Shown one piece after another: positions 17,537 to 26,621 of a DNA stretch of 64,000 nucleotides. Position 1 is the first letter of the stretch. Each line of letters starts with the position of its first letter. The stretch comes from Actinomyces israelii DSM 43320 (lineage in GTDB: Bacteria > Actinomycetota > Actinomycetes > Actinomycetales > Actinomycetaceae): the NCBI RefSeq assembly GCF_000711965.1, contig NZ_JONS01000009.1, positions 62,001 through 126,000 on the forward strand, in the 5' to 3' direction. A model generated the notes under the pieces. It did no database searches, was not told the origin of the DNA, and was given only the letters and a program-made list of their open reading frames with translations. The translations under genes were made by a program, and so were the position numbers.

Positions 17537-19165
17537 ATGACCCAGACCCCCACCGAGCTCACCAGGGCGGAGATCGACGCCCTGGTCGACAGGACTCCCC
17601 CATCGGGCAAGCGTCGCTCCGTCGGCTTCGTGGCGCTCGTCGCCACGCTCGGCTCGCTCCTCTTCGGCTACGACACCGGAGTCATCTCCGGCGCCCTGCC
17701 CTACATGCACATGCCCGTCGGCGCGGGCGGGCTCCACCTGGACGCCGTCCGCGAGGGCCTCGTCACCGCCACCCTGCTCCTGGGGTGCGCCTGCGGGGCC
17801 TTCTTCGGCGGGAGGCTCTCGGACCAGTACGGCCGCCGCCACAACATCCTCCTCCTCGCCTTCGTCTTCTTCCTGGGCGCCATGGGCTGCACCTTCTCCC
17901 CCAACATCTGGGCCCTCTACCCCGCGCGCTTCATCCTGGAGCTGGCCGTGGGCGGGGCCTCCGCGACGGTGCCCGTCTACCTGGCGGAGACCGCGCCCAA
18001 GTCCATCCGCGGCACCCTGGTGGGGATCGACCAGCTCATGATCGTCACCGGCCAGTTCCTGGCCTTCGCCATGAACGCAGGCATCGCCCGGATCACCGGC
18101 GGCCCCGAGGCCACCGTCACCGCCGCGGACCCGGGCACCACGATCACCGTGGGCGGCGTCGAGACCGCCGTGGAGGTCGGCCGGACCTACTCCTGGGACG
18201 CGCTCAAGGCCGTCTCCGACGCCATCACCGTGGACGGCGGGAACGGTCAGACCTGGCGCTACATGCTCGTGCTGTGCTCCATCCCCGCCGTCGCCCTGTG
18301 GATCGGCATGCGCATGATGCCGGAGTCCTCCCGCTGGCACGCCGCCAACTTCCGCTACGCCAAGGCCATCGCCGAGCTCAAGCGGGTGCGCAGGCCCGTC
18401 GACGACGTCGCCGGGGAGATCGACGAGATGATCGAGATCAACCGCCGCGAGGCCACTGCGGAGCACTGGAGCCTGGCCCGCTGCTTCGCCACCCGCTGGA
18501 CCCGCAGGGTCCTGATCATCGGAGTCATGGTGGGCGTGTTCAACCAGACCACGGGCGTGAACACGATGATGTACTACGCCCCCAAGATCCTCCAGAACGC
18601 CGGCTTCGGCACCCAGGCGGCCATCACCCTGACCGTGCTCACCGGGATCGCCTCCGTCATCGGCTCCTCCCTGGGGCTGTGGCTCCTGCTCAGGCTCCCG
18701 CGCCGGAAGGTCCTCATCGGCGGGACCATCGGCCTGACCGTCATGCTGTGGGTCATGACCGCCGTCTTCCTGTTCGGCATCAACCCGCACCTGGACGCCG
18801 AGGGCAACGTGCTGGGCACCATGCCGGCGATGGTGCCCTACCTGGTGGTGGTGGTCATCATCATCTACCTGCTCTTCATGCAGGGCGGCAACGCCCCGGG
18901 CACCTGGGTCATCATGTCCGAGCTCTTCCCCGCCCGTATGCGCGGCGCCGCCATGGGCTTCGCCGTCCTGTGCCTGTGGATCGCCAACGCCATCATCACC
19001 TTCCTCTTCCCCGTCATGATGGACTACCTGGGGCCCGTGGCCACCTACCTCGTCTTCTCCGTCGTCAACGTCATCGCGGTGATCTACATGATCCGCCGCG
19101 TCCCCGAGACCAAGTACTCCTCGCTGGAGGAGCTCGAGGAGACCTTCCAGGCCCAGTACGGCTGA
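17537..19165 (+). CDS. Sugar porter MFS 2, probable polyol symporter
   Basis: A 542-aa, 12-helix symporter. It shows FGYDTGVISGALPYMHM, GGRLSDQYGRRHNI, PESSRWHAANFRYA, NQTTGVNTMMYYAPKILQNA and a C-terminal PETKYSSLEELEETF. It is clearly paralogous to the porter at 13191, including the long insertion between helices 5 and 6. ATG 17537 has only a weak AGAAGGA upstream. It is followed by its own LacI regulator (19347), and its promoter carries one operator of each class, so it is probably the most tightly controlled porter. Confidence 0.88.
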   Translation: MTQTPTELTRAEIDALVDRTPPSGKRRSVGFVALVATLGSLLFGYDTGVISGALPYMHMPVGAGGLHLDAVREGLVTATLLLGCACGAFFGGRLSDQYGRRHNILLLAFVFFLGAMGCTFSPNIWALYPARFILELAVGGASATVPVYLAETAPKSIRGTLVGIDQLMIVTGQFLAFAMNAGIARITGGPEATVTAADPGTTITVGGVETAVEVGRTYSWDALKAVSDAITVDGGNGQTWRYMLVLCSIPAVALWIGMRMMPESSRWHAANFRYAKAIAELKRVRRPVDDVAGEIDEMIEINRREATAEHWSLARCFATRWTRRVLIIGVMVGVFNQTTGVNTMMYYAPKILQNAGFGTQAAITLTVLTGIASVIGSSLGLWLLLRLPRRKVLIGGTIGLTVMLWVMTAVFLFGINPHLDAEGNVLGTMPAMVPYLVVVVIIIYLLFMQGGNAPGTWVIMSELFPARMRGAAMGFAVLCLWIANAIITFLFPVMMDYLGPVATYLVFSVVNVIAVIYMIRRVPETKYSSLEELEETFQAQYG

Positions 19166-19205
19166 GCCCACCGGCTCGACCGAGCCCCCTGATCCTCCCT
19201 CCCCC

Positions 19206-19264
19206 TTCGCCGAGATCGGTCGTATTCCGCGTCGAGATCGGTTCGCGGACCGATCTCGGCGAGC
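19206..19264 (+). repeat. Gene-end repeat (copy E) with hairpin
   Basis: Starting 40 nt after the sugar-porter stop, two direct units (TTCGCCGAGATCGGT, GTCGAGATCGGT) are followed by an inverted unit. CGAGATCGGT (19233-19242) can pair with ACCGATCTCG (19249-19258). The third unit turns the direct array into a potential stem-loop. Confidence 0.8.
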
Positions 19265-19346
19265 GGGGGCAGGCCCGGCCCGCGCCCCTCAGGACGCATC
19301 GGCTAGAGTCCGAGGGTCCGCACGCGAGAGCAGAAGAGGGGGCGCC

Positions 19347-20378
19347 ATGCCGACCAACGGTCACGACGTCACGCAGTCCGACGTCGCCGAGGCCGCCGGG
19401 GTGTCGCGCAGCCTGGTCTCCCTCGCGCTGAGCGGCTCCCCGAAGGTCGCCGAGGAGACCCGCGTCCATATCGCCCGCATCGCGAGCGCCCTCGGCTACC
19501 GGGTCAATGCGGCGGCCTCCGCCCTGGCGCGCCGGCGCTCGACGACCATCGGCCTGGTCCTGCCCAACCTCCGCAACGCCTTCTTCGAGCAGGTCTCCCG
19601 GGCTCTCGACGACGCCGCCGCGGAGCAGGGCCTGACAGTCTTCGTCGCCGTGGGCGCGCAGGACCAGGAGCGGCTCCGGCGCGCCATCGACAGCCTGCTG
19701 GGCGTGCGGGTCCTCGGCCTGGTCCTCGTCTCCCCGTGGCTGACCGACGCCCAGATCGTCGCGATCGGCGAGGAGGCCCCGACCTGCGTCATCGGCCGCC
19801 GGCCGCCGGGCGGCCACGTCGACTCCGTCCACATCGACGAGGACCAGGCCGCCCGCCTCGTGGTCTCCCACCTCGCGTCCCGGGGCGCGACCACCATTGG
19901 CTACGCCGCCCCGAGGGTGGTCGACGACGCCTCCCGGTTCCAGCGGGAGAGGGCGCTGGCGCAGGCCGCCGCGGAGGCGGGCCTGCCCCTCGTCACCGAG
20001 GAGGGGGACGACAACGGGGCGGGTCGGGCCATCCGCCGGCTCCTGGCGGAGGCGCCCGGCGTGGGCCTGGTGGCCCACAACGACATGCTCGCCATTGACG
20101 CCGTCGCCGTCCTGCGCGACGGCGGCGAGGAGGGCTCGCGCCGCGCCCCCCTCGTGTCCTACGACAACACCTACCTCGCTCGGCGCGACGAGTTCGCCCT
20201 GACCAGCATCGAGCAGCCCGAGCGGTTCCTGGCGCGCCAGGCCCTGCGCCTGGTCGCCGAGCGCGTCGCCGCCCTGGTGGACGACCCCGGCGCCCCCCTG
20301 CCCGCCCGGGACGTTGAGGCAGAGGGGCGCCTGGTCGTGCGGGGATCGTCCGCGGCCACCACCGAACGCCTCAGGTGA
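19347..20378 (+). CDS. LacI-family transcriptional regulator
   Basis: A 343-aa regulator with the helix-turn-helix TQSDVAEAAGVSRSLVSLAL (residues ~9-28) and hinge AASALARRRSTTIGLVLPNL. The effector domain carries SYDNTYLARRDE and TSIEQPERFLA. The recognition helix VSRSLVSLAL nearly matches that of the LacI protein at 10648. It lies 181 nt after the sugar porter at 17537 and is convergent with the isomerase at 20512. A likely binder of the CG-centred type-B operators (11877, 17447, 22560, 39584), by proximity only. Confidence 0.9.
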   Translation: MPTNGHDVTQSDVAEAAGVSRSLVSLALSGSPKVAEETRVHIARIASALGYRVNAAASALARRRSTTIGLVLPNLRNAFFEQVSRALDDAAAEQGLTVFVAVGAQDQERLRRAIDSLLGVRVLGLVLVSPWLTDAQIVAIGEEAPTCVIGRRPPGGHVDSVHIDEDQAARLVVSHLASRGATTIGYAAPRVVDDASRFQRERALAQAAAEAGLPLVTEEGDDNGAGRAIRRLLAEAPGVGLVAHNDMLAIDAVAVLRDGGEEGSRRAPLVSYDNTYLARRDEFALTSIEQPERFLARQALRLVAERVAALVDDPGAPLPARDVEAEGRLVVRGSSAATTERLR

Positions 20379-20432
20379 TCGACTCCGACGGGGCCGGTCC
20401 TGCCTGGTTCTCAGGGTCGGCCCGTGGCTCTC

Positions 20433-20447
20433 TTCGCCAAGATCGGT
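20433..20447 (+). repeat. Single-unit gene-end repeat (copy F)
   Basis: TTCGCCAAGATCGGT, one unit with one substitution, 54 nt after the LacI stop at 20378 and in the same sense as that gene. Confidence 0.55.
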
Positions 20448-20511
20448 AAATAGAGAGCTGCGGGGCGGCGGGCGGGGAGCACTCCCACCCACCGCTCCGG
20501 CATCAATCATC

Positions 20512-21375
20512 TCAGGCGGTGAGGATCCTCATCTCGTTGAGCAGCGTCTGCGCGACGAGGTGGAAGTCGAGCTCGGCGGAGCGGTCGTGGAAGATCTCCG
20601 AGCAGTACCAGCCGTCGTAGCCGGTGGCCTTGACCGCATCGACCCACTCCTGCAGGGGGATGGAGCCGCCGCCGGTCCACACGTTGCGCGAGACGCCCTG
20701 GTCGGGGACCTCCCCGGCGGGGACCGGCAGGCCGTCGCAGACGTGGACGGCGCTGATGAGGTCCTTGTCGAGCCTGGCGACCTCTTCCGGCGTGGAGCCG
20801 GTGACCCAGAAGTGCCAGAAGTCGACGACGATCCTCGCGTTGGGGCGGTTGATCATGTCGAGGATGCGGAGCGCCTGGTCCACGTGGTGGACGGGCGCCC
20901 AGCCCAGCGGTTCGAGGAAGAGGTCGAGCCCGTGGTCCGCGGCGATGTCCGCGGCCAGGGCGACGTTCTTGGCGGTGCCCTCCATGACCTCCTTGTCGCT
21001 GCGGCCGAGCAGACCGCGGAAGCGCGGGTCGTCGTCGGCAAGGCGCCCGGCCCTGAAGTCCTGGACGACAGTGACGTCGACGGGCCCGGTGCACATCTGC
21101 ATGCAGGGCGCTCCGACGATCTGGCCGACGCGGGCCAGCTTCTCGGCCTCGGCGCGGAAGGCCTCCGGCTCATCCTCCTGGAGCGCGCCGATGCCCGAGA
21201 CCTCGATGCCCTCCAGGTGCGGGAGCAGGGAGGCGGGGGTGTAGCCGGCGTCGAGGTAGCGCCACAGCTTGGGGCTCTGCAGCTCGATGCCCTCGAATCC
21301 GACGTCCTTGGCGACGGTGATGTCGTTGAGGGCGGTGCCGTGGAAGGTGGAGGTGACGTTCATGGACAGCTTCAT
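20512..21375 (-). CDS. Xylose-isomerase-like TIM barrel, sugar isomerase/epimerase
   Basis: A 287-aa protein of the sugar phosphate isomerase/epimerase (AP-endonuclease family 2) superfamily. It begins MKLSMNVTSTFHGTALND, shows GFEGIELQSPKLW, then metal-site blocks LDLFLEPLGWAPVHHV, RIVVDFWHFWVTG and LISAVHVCDGL. Members isomerise, epimerise or dehydrate keto-sugars and inososes. CAAGGAG precedes the ATG. It lies 76 nt after the oxidoreductase at 21452, forming an oxidoreductase-isomerase module. The substrate is unknown. Confidence 0.85.
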   Translation of the reverse strand: MKLSMNVTSTFHGTALNDITVAKDVGFEGIELQSPKLWRYLDAGYTPASLLPHLEGIEVSGIGALQEDEPEAFRAEAEKLARVGQIVGAPCMQMCTGPVDVTVVQDFRAGRLADDDPRFRGLLGRSDKEVMEGTAKNVALAADIAADHGLDLFLEPLGWAPVHHVDQALRILDMINRPNARIVVDFWHFWVTGSTPEEVARLDKDLISAVHVCDGLPVPAGEVPDQGVSRNVWTGGGSIPLQEWVDAVKATGYDGWYCSEIFHDRSAELDFHLVAQTLLNEMRILTA

Positions 21376-21451
21376 CGGTGTTCTCCTTGGATCGTGTGCG
21401 TTCGAACTGGTGGTGCGGGTGTGCGGAGGGGATGGCGGGAGCGCGGCGCCG

Positions 21452-22462
21452 TCACAGGCCCGGCGGGACGGCGACGGGGGCGCCGGTGCGCAGGGACTGC
21501 GTCGCCGCCTCTGCGATGACCTGGGCGCGCAGGCCGTCGGAGATCGGGGCGGGGACGGGGGCGCCGCGCTCGAGGGCGTCGACGAAGGCGTCCAGGCTCT
21601 TGCGGTAGGTGCCGCGGACGCGCTCGAACCAGCCGGCGTCGAGCCCGTTGGTGCGTATCTCGCCCGGCCCGTAGTGGTTGACGAAGCCCGTGCGATGACG
21701 GGCGGCCTCCACCATGCGCTCGGAGCCGTTGACCTCGATGCGCTCGTCGTAGCCGTAGCCGATGCGGCGCTGGGAGTCGATCTGGACCAGGGCGCCGTTG
21801 GTCATCCTGAGCACGGCGATGGAGGTGTCGACGTCCCCGACCTGCGCGACGGCGGGGTCCACGAGCGCCGCCCCGGTCACGTGGACCTCGACGGGCTCCA
21901 GGCCGGTGATCCAGCGCAGCAGGTCGAAGAAGTGGACGGTCTGGTCGCGCATCTGCCCGCCCGAGACCTTCAGGTAGGAGACCGGCGGGAGCGAGGGGCC
22001 GCGGGTGGTCATGGAGACCAGCTCGACCTCCCCGACCTCCCCGGCGCGCACGGCGTCGTGGACGGCGGCGTAGGCCGGGTCCCAGCGGCGGTTGAAGTCC
22101 ATCATGACGGGGATGCCGGCCGCCTCAACCGCGGCGGCGGCGTCCCGGGCGACGTCGAGGGACAGGTCGATCGGCTTCTCGCAGAAGACGGCCTTGCCGG
22201 CGGCGGCCGCGCGCTTGAGCAGGTCGGCGTGGGTGTTGGTCGAGGAGGCGACGACGACGGCGTCGATCGCCGGGTCGCCGAAGATCTCGTCGAGGTCGTC
22301 GCCGGCCTCGACGCCGTGGGCCTCGGCCAGCGCGACGGCTCGGGAGGCGTCGACGTCGAAGACGCGGGCGAAGTCGACACCGGGTTGGGCGGCGAGGTTC
22401 TCGGCATGGACGCGACCGATGAATCCGGCGCCCAGGAGGGCGAAGGTCTGCGTATTCGGCAT
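21452..22462 (-). CDS. Gfo/Idh/MocA oxidoreductase, IdhA-type inositol 2-dehydrogenase
   Basis: A 336-aa NAD-dependent dehydrogenase. The start ATG 22462 gives TFALLGAGFIGRVHAENLA as the Rossmann motif, then VFCEKPIDLS, MDFNRRWDPAYAAVHD and a substrate domain with SGGQMRDQTVHFFDLLRW. This resembles the rhizobial IdhA-type inositol 2-dehydrogenases, as does the protein at 35009, and differs from the Bacillus-type protein at 25565. A TTGACG-17-CATTAT promoter and a type-B operator lie upstream. It is probably co-transcribed with the isomerase at 20512. Confidence 0.85.
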   Translation of the reverse strand: MPNTQTFALLGAGFIGRVHAENLAAQPGVDFARVFDVDASRAVALAEAHGVEAGDDLDEIFGDPAIDAVVVASSTNTHADLLKRAAAAGKAVFCEKPIDLSLDVARDAAAAVEAAGIPVMMDFNRRWDPAYAAVHDAVRAGEVGEVELVSMTTRGPSLPPVSYLKVSGGQMRDQTVHFFDLLRWITGLEPVEVHVTGAALVDPAVAQVGDVDTSIAVLRMTNGALVQIDSQRRIGYGYDERIEVNGSERMVEAARHRTGFVNHYGPGEIRTNGLDAGWFERVRGTYRKSLDAFVDALERGAPVPAPISDGLRAQVIAEAATQSLRTGAPVAVPPGL

Positions 22463-22559
22463 AGGAGATCCTTTCGGACCCGCTCCGGGGCTCGTCGGCG
22501 GGGCGGGACAGCAATGGCGGGCCGTGCGGCAGCGCTGATGCACGGCTGGAATCATGCGG

Positions 22560-22613
22560 TTCACACGCGTGAATTCATGGCTCCATAATGCCTGTTCCGC
22601 GTCCTTTCGTCAA
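22560..22613 (-). promoter_or_regulatory. Promoter and type-B operator for the 22462 operon
   Basis: On the minus strand, TTGACG (22613-22608), a 17-nt spacer and CATTAT (22590-22585) form a good sigma-70-type promoter. Eleven nt after the -10, TTCACGCGTGTGAA (22573-22560) is a type-B operator covering the likely start of transcription. The same 11-nt gap occurs at 39572/39584. The region 22463-22753 holds no gene. Confidence 0.8.
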
Positions 22614-22673
22614 GGTTCTCGGCACTCTGATCCAAAACAGGCGCCGCCTCTGGCCATCGGTCGGGGCATGGCT

Positions 22674-22720
22674 GCGGGCCGGGGGCGACGACATCGGTGA
22701 TGTCGTCGCCCCCGGCCCGC
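22674..22720 (-). terminator. Strong hairpin terminator of sugar porter 3
   Basis: Perfect 22-bp arms (22674-22695 and 22699-22720, starting GCGGGCCGGGGGCGACGA) with a 3-nt GGT loop, 33 nt past the stop of the gene at 22754. Confidence 0.85.
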
Positions 22721-22753
22721 ACGTCGTCCTTCAGCAGGGATCGCAGCGCGCGA

Positions 22754-24370
22754 TCAGCTGTACTCCTTCTCGAACCGCTCCTCGAGCTCCTCCAGGGAGT
22801 GGTACTTCGTCTCGGGGACGAACTTCATGTAGAAGATGAGCGAGAGGACGTTGATGAGGCAGAAGATGAGGTAGGTCAACGCCCCTCCCAGGTTCTTCAT
22901 CATGATGGGGAAGACGAAGGCCACAATCCCATTGGCAATCCACAGGGTGGCGACCGCCAGCCCCATGGCCGTACCGCGGACCTTCGACGGGAAGATCTCG
23001 GCGACCAGCACCCAGGTGACGGTGCCGGACTGCTTGGCGAAGACGAAGACAGAGACAATAAGCAGCACCAGGTACGGAGCGAAGCTCGGGGCGCCCGAGA
23101 TATTGCCGTCGGCGTCCTGGTAGGGCTGGATGAGGAAGAAGAACACCGCCGACAGCAGTCCCAGCGAGATCACGATCGAGGACTCCTGGTAGATGCCCAC
23201 GTGACGGCGCGCGAACCGGGTGACCAGCCACAGGCCCGTCGCGGACCCGATGAAGGAGATGCCGCCGGAGACCACATTGAGGGAGATCGCGTCGCTCATG
23301 GGCAGTCCCGCGGCGGAGAGAACCTTGGGGGTGTAGTACATGGCCGTGTTGATGCCGGTGAACTGGTCGGCCAGACCCAGGATAATGCCGATAATGAGCA
23401 GGTGCCTGGTCCACCTGACTCCGATGATCTGTCCCAGCCCCCACTTCTCCTGGTTGGCCTCCTTGCGCTGAACCTCGATCATCTCATCGAGCTCCTCGGC
23501 AATGGGACCGTCCTTGGCCTCGTCGCGCACGCGCTTGAGAGAGCCAATGGCCTCGGGAATCCTGAGGTTGGCGACGTACCAGCGGGAGGACTCGGGCATG
23601 AGGCGGATGCCGATCCACAGGGCGATGGCCGGGATCGAGGCGAGCACAAGCATGTAGCGCCATGTCGTCCCATTGCCGGACGCGACCATGACATTGGCGA
23701 GGTTCTGGACCGACTCCCAGGAGACCGTCTCACCGGCACGGGCGACGAGCTGACCCGAGCTGTTGACGACATCATTGGAGACCGTCACCTCAGGCCCGCC
23801 GTGAATCTGAGTCAGGACCGCATTCATGGAGAAGGCGAGGAACTGGCCGAAGACGATCATCATCTGGTCCACGGCCACGAGTGTGCCGCGAATGCGCTTG
23901 GGGGCGGTCTCCCCCAGGAAGACCGGCACCGTCGCCGAGGCGCCGCCGACGGCGAAGCCCAGCACGACCCGGAAGAAGTAGAGGATCCAGATGTTCGGCG
24001 AGAAGGTGCACCCCAGGGCGCCGAAGAAGAAGACCGCCGCCAGGAGCGTGATGTTGTGCCGACGTCCGTACTTGTCGGACAGCTTGCCGCCGACCGACGC
24101 GCCGATCGCGGCACCCAGGCACAGGAAGGTCCCCACAAGGCCCTCTTCGACTGTGTTGATATTGAGGCCGTCGGCGCTGTGAGGCAGATACATGTAGGGC
24201 AGCGCCGCCGAGATGACGCCGGTGTCGTAGCCGAAGAGCAGCGAGCCGAGCGTCGCCACCAGGGCGATGAGCCCCAGTGAGCGCTTCTTGCCGGACGGAG
24301 GGGTCTTGTCGACCAGCTCCTGGATCTTGTCGCGGCTCAGGTCACTGGCCGCGAGGGGGGATGAGGACAT
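22754..24370 (-). CDS. Sugar porter MFS 3, probable inositol symporter
   Basis: A 538-aa, 12-helix symporter with FGYDTGVISAALPYMYLP, GGKLSDKYGRRHNITLL, PESSRWYVANLRIP, DQFTGINTAMYYTPKVLSAA and PETKYHSLEELEERF. Its helix-7 motif (QFTGIN) differs from the QTTGVN of the other two porters, so specificity may differ. AAGGAG lies 6 nt before ATG 24370. It follows the isomerase at 24515 by 144 nt and is the last gene before a strong terminator. Confidence 0.88.
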   Translation of the reverse strand: MSSSPLAASDLSRDKIQELVDKTPPSGKKRSLGLIALVATLGSLLFGYDTGVISAALPYMYLPHSADGLNINTVEEGLVGTFLCLGAAIGASVGGKLSDKYGRRHNITLLAAVFFFGALGCTFSPNIWILYFFRVVLGFAVGGASATVPVFLGETAPKRIRGTLVAVDQMMIVFGQFLAFSMNAVLTQIHGGPEVTVSNDVVNSSGQLVARAGETVSWESVQNLANVMVASGNGTTWRYMLVLASIPAIALWIGIRLMPESSRWYVANLRIPEAIGSLKRVRDEAKDGPIAEELDEMIEVQRKEANQEKWGLGQIIGVRWTRHLLIIGIILGLADQFTGINTAMYYTPKVLSAAGLPMSDAISLNVVSGGISFIGSATGLWLVTRFARRHVGIYQESSIVISLGLLSAVFFFLIQPYQDADGNISGAPSFAPYLVLLIVSVFVFAKQSGTVTWVLVAEIFPSKVRGTAMGLAVATLWIANGIVAFVFPIMMKNLGGALTYLIFCLINVLSLIFYMKFVPETKYHSLEELEERFEKEYS

Positions 24371-24514
24371 GTGGTCTCCTTGGGGTGCCTGCCGCCCTTG
24401 GCAGGCTCGAGGGCTGCGCCGCACGGGTTTCCGGCCTCCGCGCAGCTGCGGACGGGACGGAGGAGTCGTGCGTCCCTCCCTCGCGGCGCGGGAGGGAGGG
24501 ACGACGCGTGGCTG

Positions 24515-25387
24515 TCAGGCGCCGAGCTCGGCGGTGAGCCGCTCGAGAGCGGCCTTGTTGTACTCGTCAGCGTACTCGTGCCACCCGAAGATGCACACGG
24601 AGACGACGCCGTCGAAGTGAACCTCCCGCAGGGTCGAGAAGACCTCGTCCCAGGGGACCTCGCCCTGCCCGATGGCGTTGTGCTGGTGGACGGTGACGTC
24701 GGCGCCGGGCGGGTTGATGATGTAGCGGTTGCCGTCGTTGATCCGGTGGTTGAAGCCGTCGGAGACGTGCACCTCGCGGAGCTTGCCGACGGCGGCGGCG
24801 GTGCGGATCATGCGACCGGCGTCGCCGGCGCCGTCGGACAGGTGGAAGGTGTGCGGGCAGCAGTACTCGTACCCCAGCCAGTCCTTGTCCACGGAGCGCA
24901 CGAGCTCCAGGGCGCGGTCGTGCAGCTCGACGAAGTCGTAGGGGTGGGCCTCCATATTGAGGCGGATGCCGTACTTCTCGAAGTCCGGGATCAGCTCCTC
25001 GATCGACCGGTACCACTGCTGCTCGGAGCGGCTCGCGCGGTTGCGGTCGCCGGAGAACTCCGAGACGATGTCGCGCACGTCGAGGGCGTCGGCCAGCTCG
25101 AGCAGGCGCCGCCAGTTGCGCACCTGGGCCTGGCGCTCGGCCTCGTCCGGGGAGGACCAGTTGAACACCGGGTTGAGGGTGCGCACCTCGACCCCGCTCT
25201 CCCTCTCGGCCCTCCTGAGGTCCTCGATGAAGGCGCGGTCGGCCTTGGGGTAGTGGTGCCACAGGTGGAACTCGTTGTTGGGCGAGAGCTCCACGTACCG
25301 GAAGCCGAGCTCGGCCGCCTTGTGCAGCGTGTCCGCCGTGGACATGGTCATGTAGTACATGTTGGGGTCGAGAGCGATGTCGACCAT
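24515..25387 (-). CDS. Xylose-isomerase-like TIM barrel, sugar isomerase/epimerase
   Basis: A 290-aa superfamily member starting MVDIALDPNMYYMTMSTADT at ATG 25387; the upstream extension is poor coding. Blocks include LGFRYVELSPNNEFHLWHHY, GIRLNMEAHPYDFVELHD, EYCCPHTFHLSDGAG and the metal-site VTVHQHNAIGQGEVPW. It follows the Bacillus-type iolG at 25565 by 177 nt. It may be IolI-like (2-keto-myo-inositol isomerase) or act on a related keto-polyol; the sequence alone does not decide. Confidence 0.85.
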   Translation of the reverse strand: MVDIALDPNMYYMTMSTADTLHKAAELGFRYVELSPNNEFHLWHHYPKADRAFIEDLRRAERESGVEVRTLNPVFNWSSPDEAERQAQVRNWRRLLELADALDVRDIVSEFSGDRNRASRSEQQWYRSIEELIPDFEKYGIRLNMEAHPYDFVELHDRALELVRSVDKDWLGYEYCCPHTFHLSDGAGDAGRMIRTAAAVGKLREVHVSDGFNHRINDGNRYIINPPGADVTVHQHNAIGQGEVPWDEVFSTLREVHFDGVVSVCIFGWHEYADEYNKAALERLTAELGA

Positions 25388-25564
25388 GGGGTCTCCTCTC
25401 AGGACGCCGACGGCGTCGGCGGGGTTGTGTCCGTGAGCAGGCCGGGGCTCACCGCCCCGGGTCCGGGCCCGGCGGCCCGGCACCCCCGCGCCGGCTGCTC
25501 GTCCGGCGCGAGGGCGGTGCCGGCGGCTGCCGGCGGGCGACAGGTGCCGCCCCGCAGTCGGCCC

Positions 25565-26572
25565 TCAGGCGTAGAAGGCGGGCTTGTCGATCATGGTCAC
25601 GGCGACCTCGCGGCCGTCGCCGTCGAGGGACTCCAATCCGGCGTCGACCACGCAGGTGGCGGCATAGCCGTCCCAGGCGGTGGAGCCGGTGTGCTCGTCG
25701 CGCTCGACGGCCCGGATCCACTGCTGGAACTCCTGGTTGAAGGCCGCCTGGAAGCGGTCGATGTGCGACTGGCACATGGCGTTGCGGTCGCCCGACAGGT
25801 CGCGCACGTGCACCTTCTCCTGGTCGCCCAGGCGGACCGTGCCGGTCTCCATGACCAGCTCGCACTCGATGGAGTAGCCGAACTGGATGTTGACGTTGAC
25901 CTCGTCGTCGATCAGGACGCCGGAGGACGTCCTGGCCACCAGGACCAGCGGGTCCCGGAGGTGGTCGAAGCGGTGGGAGGTGGAGCGCGGGGCGTCCACG
26001 CGCACGGAGACGATCTCCTCGCCCAGCAGGAACCGGCAGATGTCGATCTCGTGGATGGCGGTGTCGTCGATCATGTTGCGCGTCGTGTAGCTCTCCGGCA
26101 CCGAGGGGTTGCGGTGACGGCAGTGGACGAGCGTGGCGTAGCCGTGGTCGCCGGAGTCGAGGACCGCCTTCATCTCATTGTAGGAGGCGTCGAAGCGGCG
26201 CATGAAACCGACGGTGACCAGCTTCCTTCCTGCCTTCTGCTCGGCCTCCATGATCTTGATGCAGTCCTCGGCCGTGGTGGCCAGCGGCTTCTCGCACAGC
26301 ACGTACTTGCCCGCCTCGATGACCCTGATGACGTCGGGGGCGTGGACCTTGCCGAAGGTCGCGATGACGACGGCGTCGACGTCGGGGTCGTTGATGAGCT
26401 CCTCGGAGGAGTCGTAGGCCCTGGCCCCGTAGGGCTCGGCGGCCGAGACGGCGGCGTCGTGGTTGATGTCGGCGACGGCGACGATCCGGCCGCCCGACAG
26501 GTCGTTGGTGATGCGGGCGAGGTGGGCGCGGCCCATGCCGCCGGCGCCGATGAGTCCAATGCGAACGGTCAT
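25565..26572 (-). CDS. iolG: Inositol 2-dehydrogenase (Bacillus-type IolG)
   Basis: Oxidises myo-inositol to 2-keto-myo-inositol with NAD. The 335-aa protein shows VRIGLIGAGGMGRAHLARIT, VLCEKPLATTAEDC, LVTVGFMRRFDASYNEMK, HCRHRNPSVP and a C-terminal STAWDGYAAT. These closely follow the B. subtilis IolG pattern (CEKPLATTAE, VGFMRRYD, TAWDGY). Conserved Lys (CEKP) and the IDDTAIHEIDICRFL block carry the catalytic residues. It lies 49 nt after the isomerase at 26622, so the two share a transcript starting upstream of 27560. Confidence 0.92.
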   Translation of the reverse strand: MTVRIGLIGAGGMGRAHLARITNDLSGGRIVAVADINHDAAVSAAEPYGARAYDSSEELINDPDVDAVVIATFGKVHAPDVIRVIEAGKYVLCEKPLATTAEDCIKIMEAEQKAGRKLVTVGFMRRFDASYNEMKAVLDSGDHGYATLVHCRHRNPSVPESYTTRNMIDDTAIHEIDICRFLLGEEIVSVRVDAPRSTSHRFDHLRDPLVLVARTSSGVLIDDEVNVNIQFGYSIECELVMETGTVRLGDQEKVHVRDLSGDRNAMCQSHIDRFQAAFNQEFQQWIRAVERDEHTGSTAWDGYAATCVVDAGLESLDGDGREVAVTMIDKPAFYA

Positions 26573-26621
26573 GTGTGTATCTCTCTTCCGTGAGCGATCG
26601 CCGGAGTGGTCGCGGCGGCGG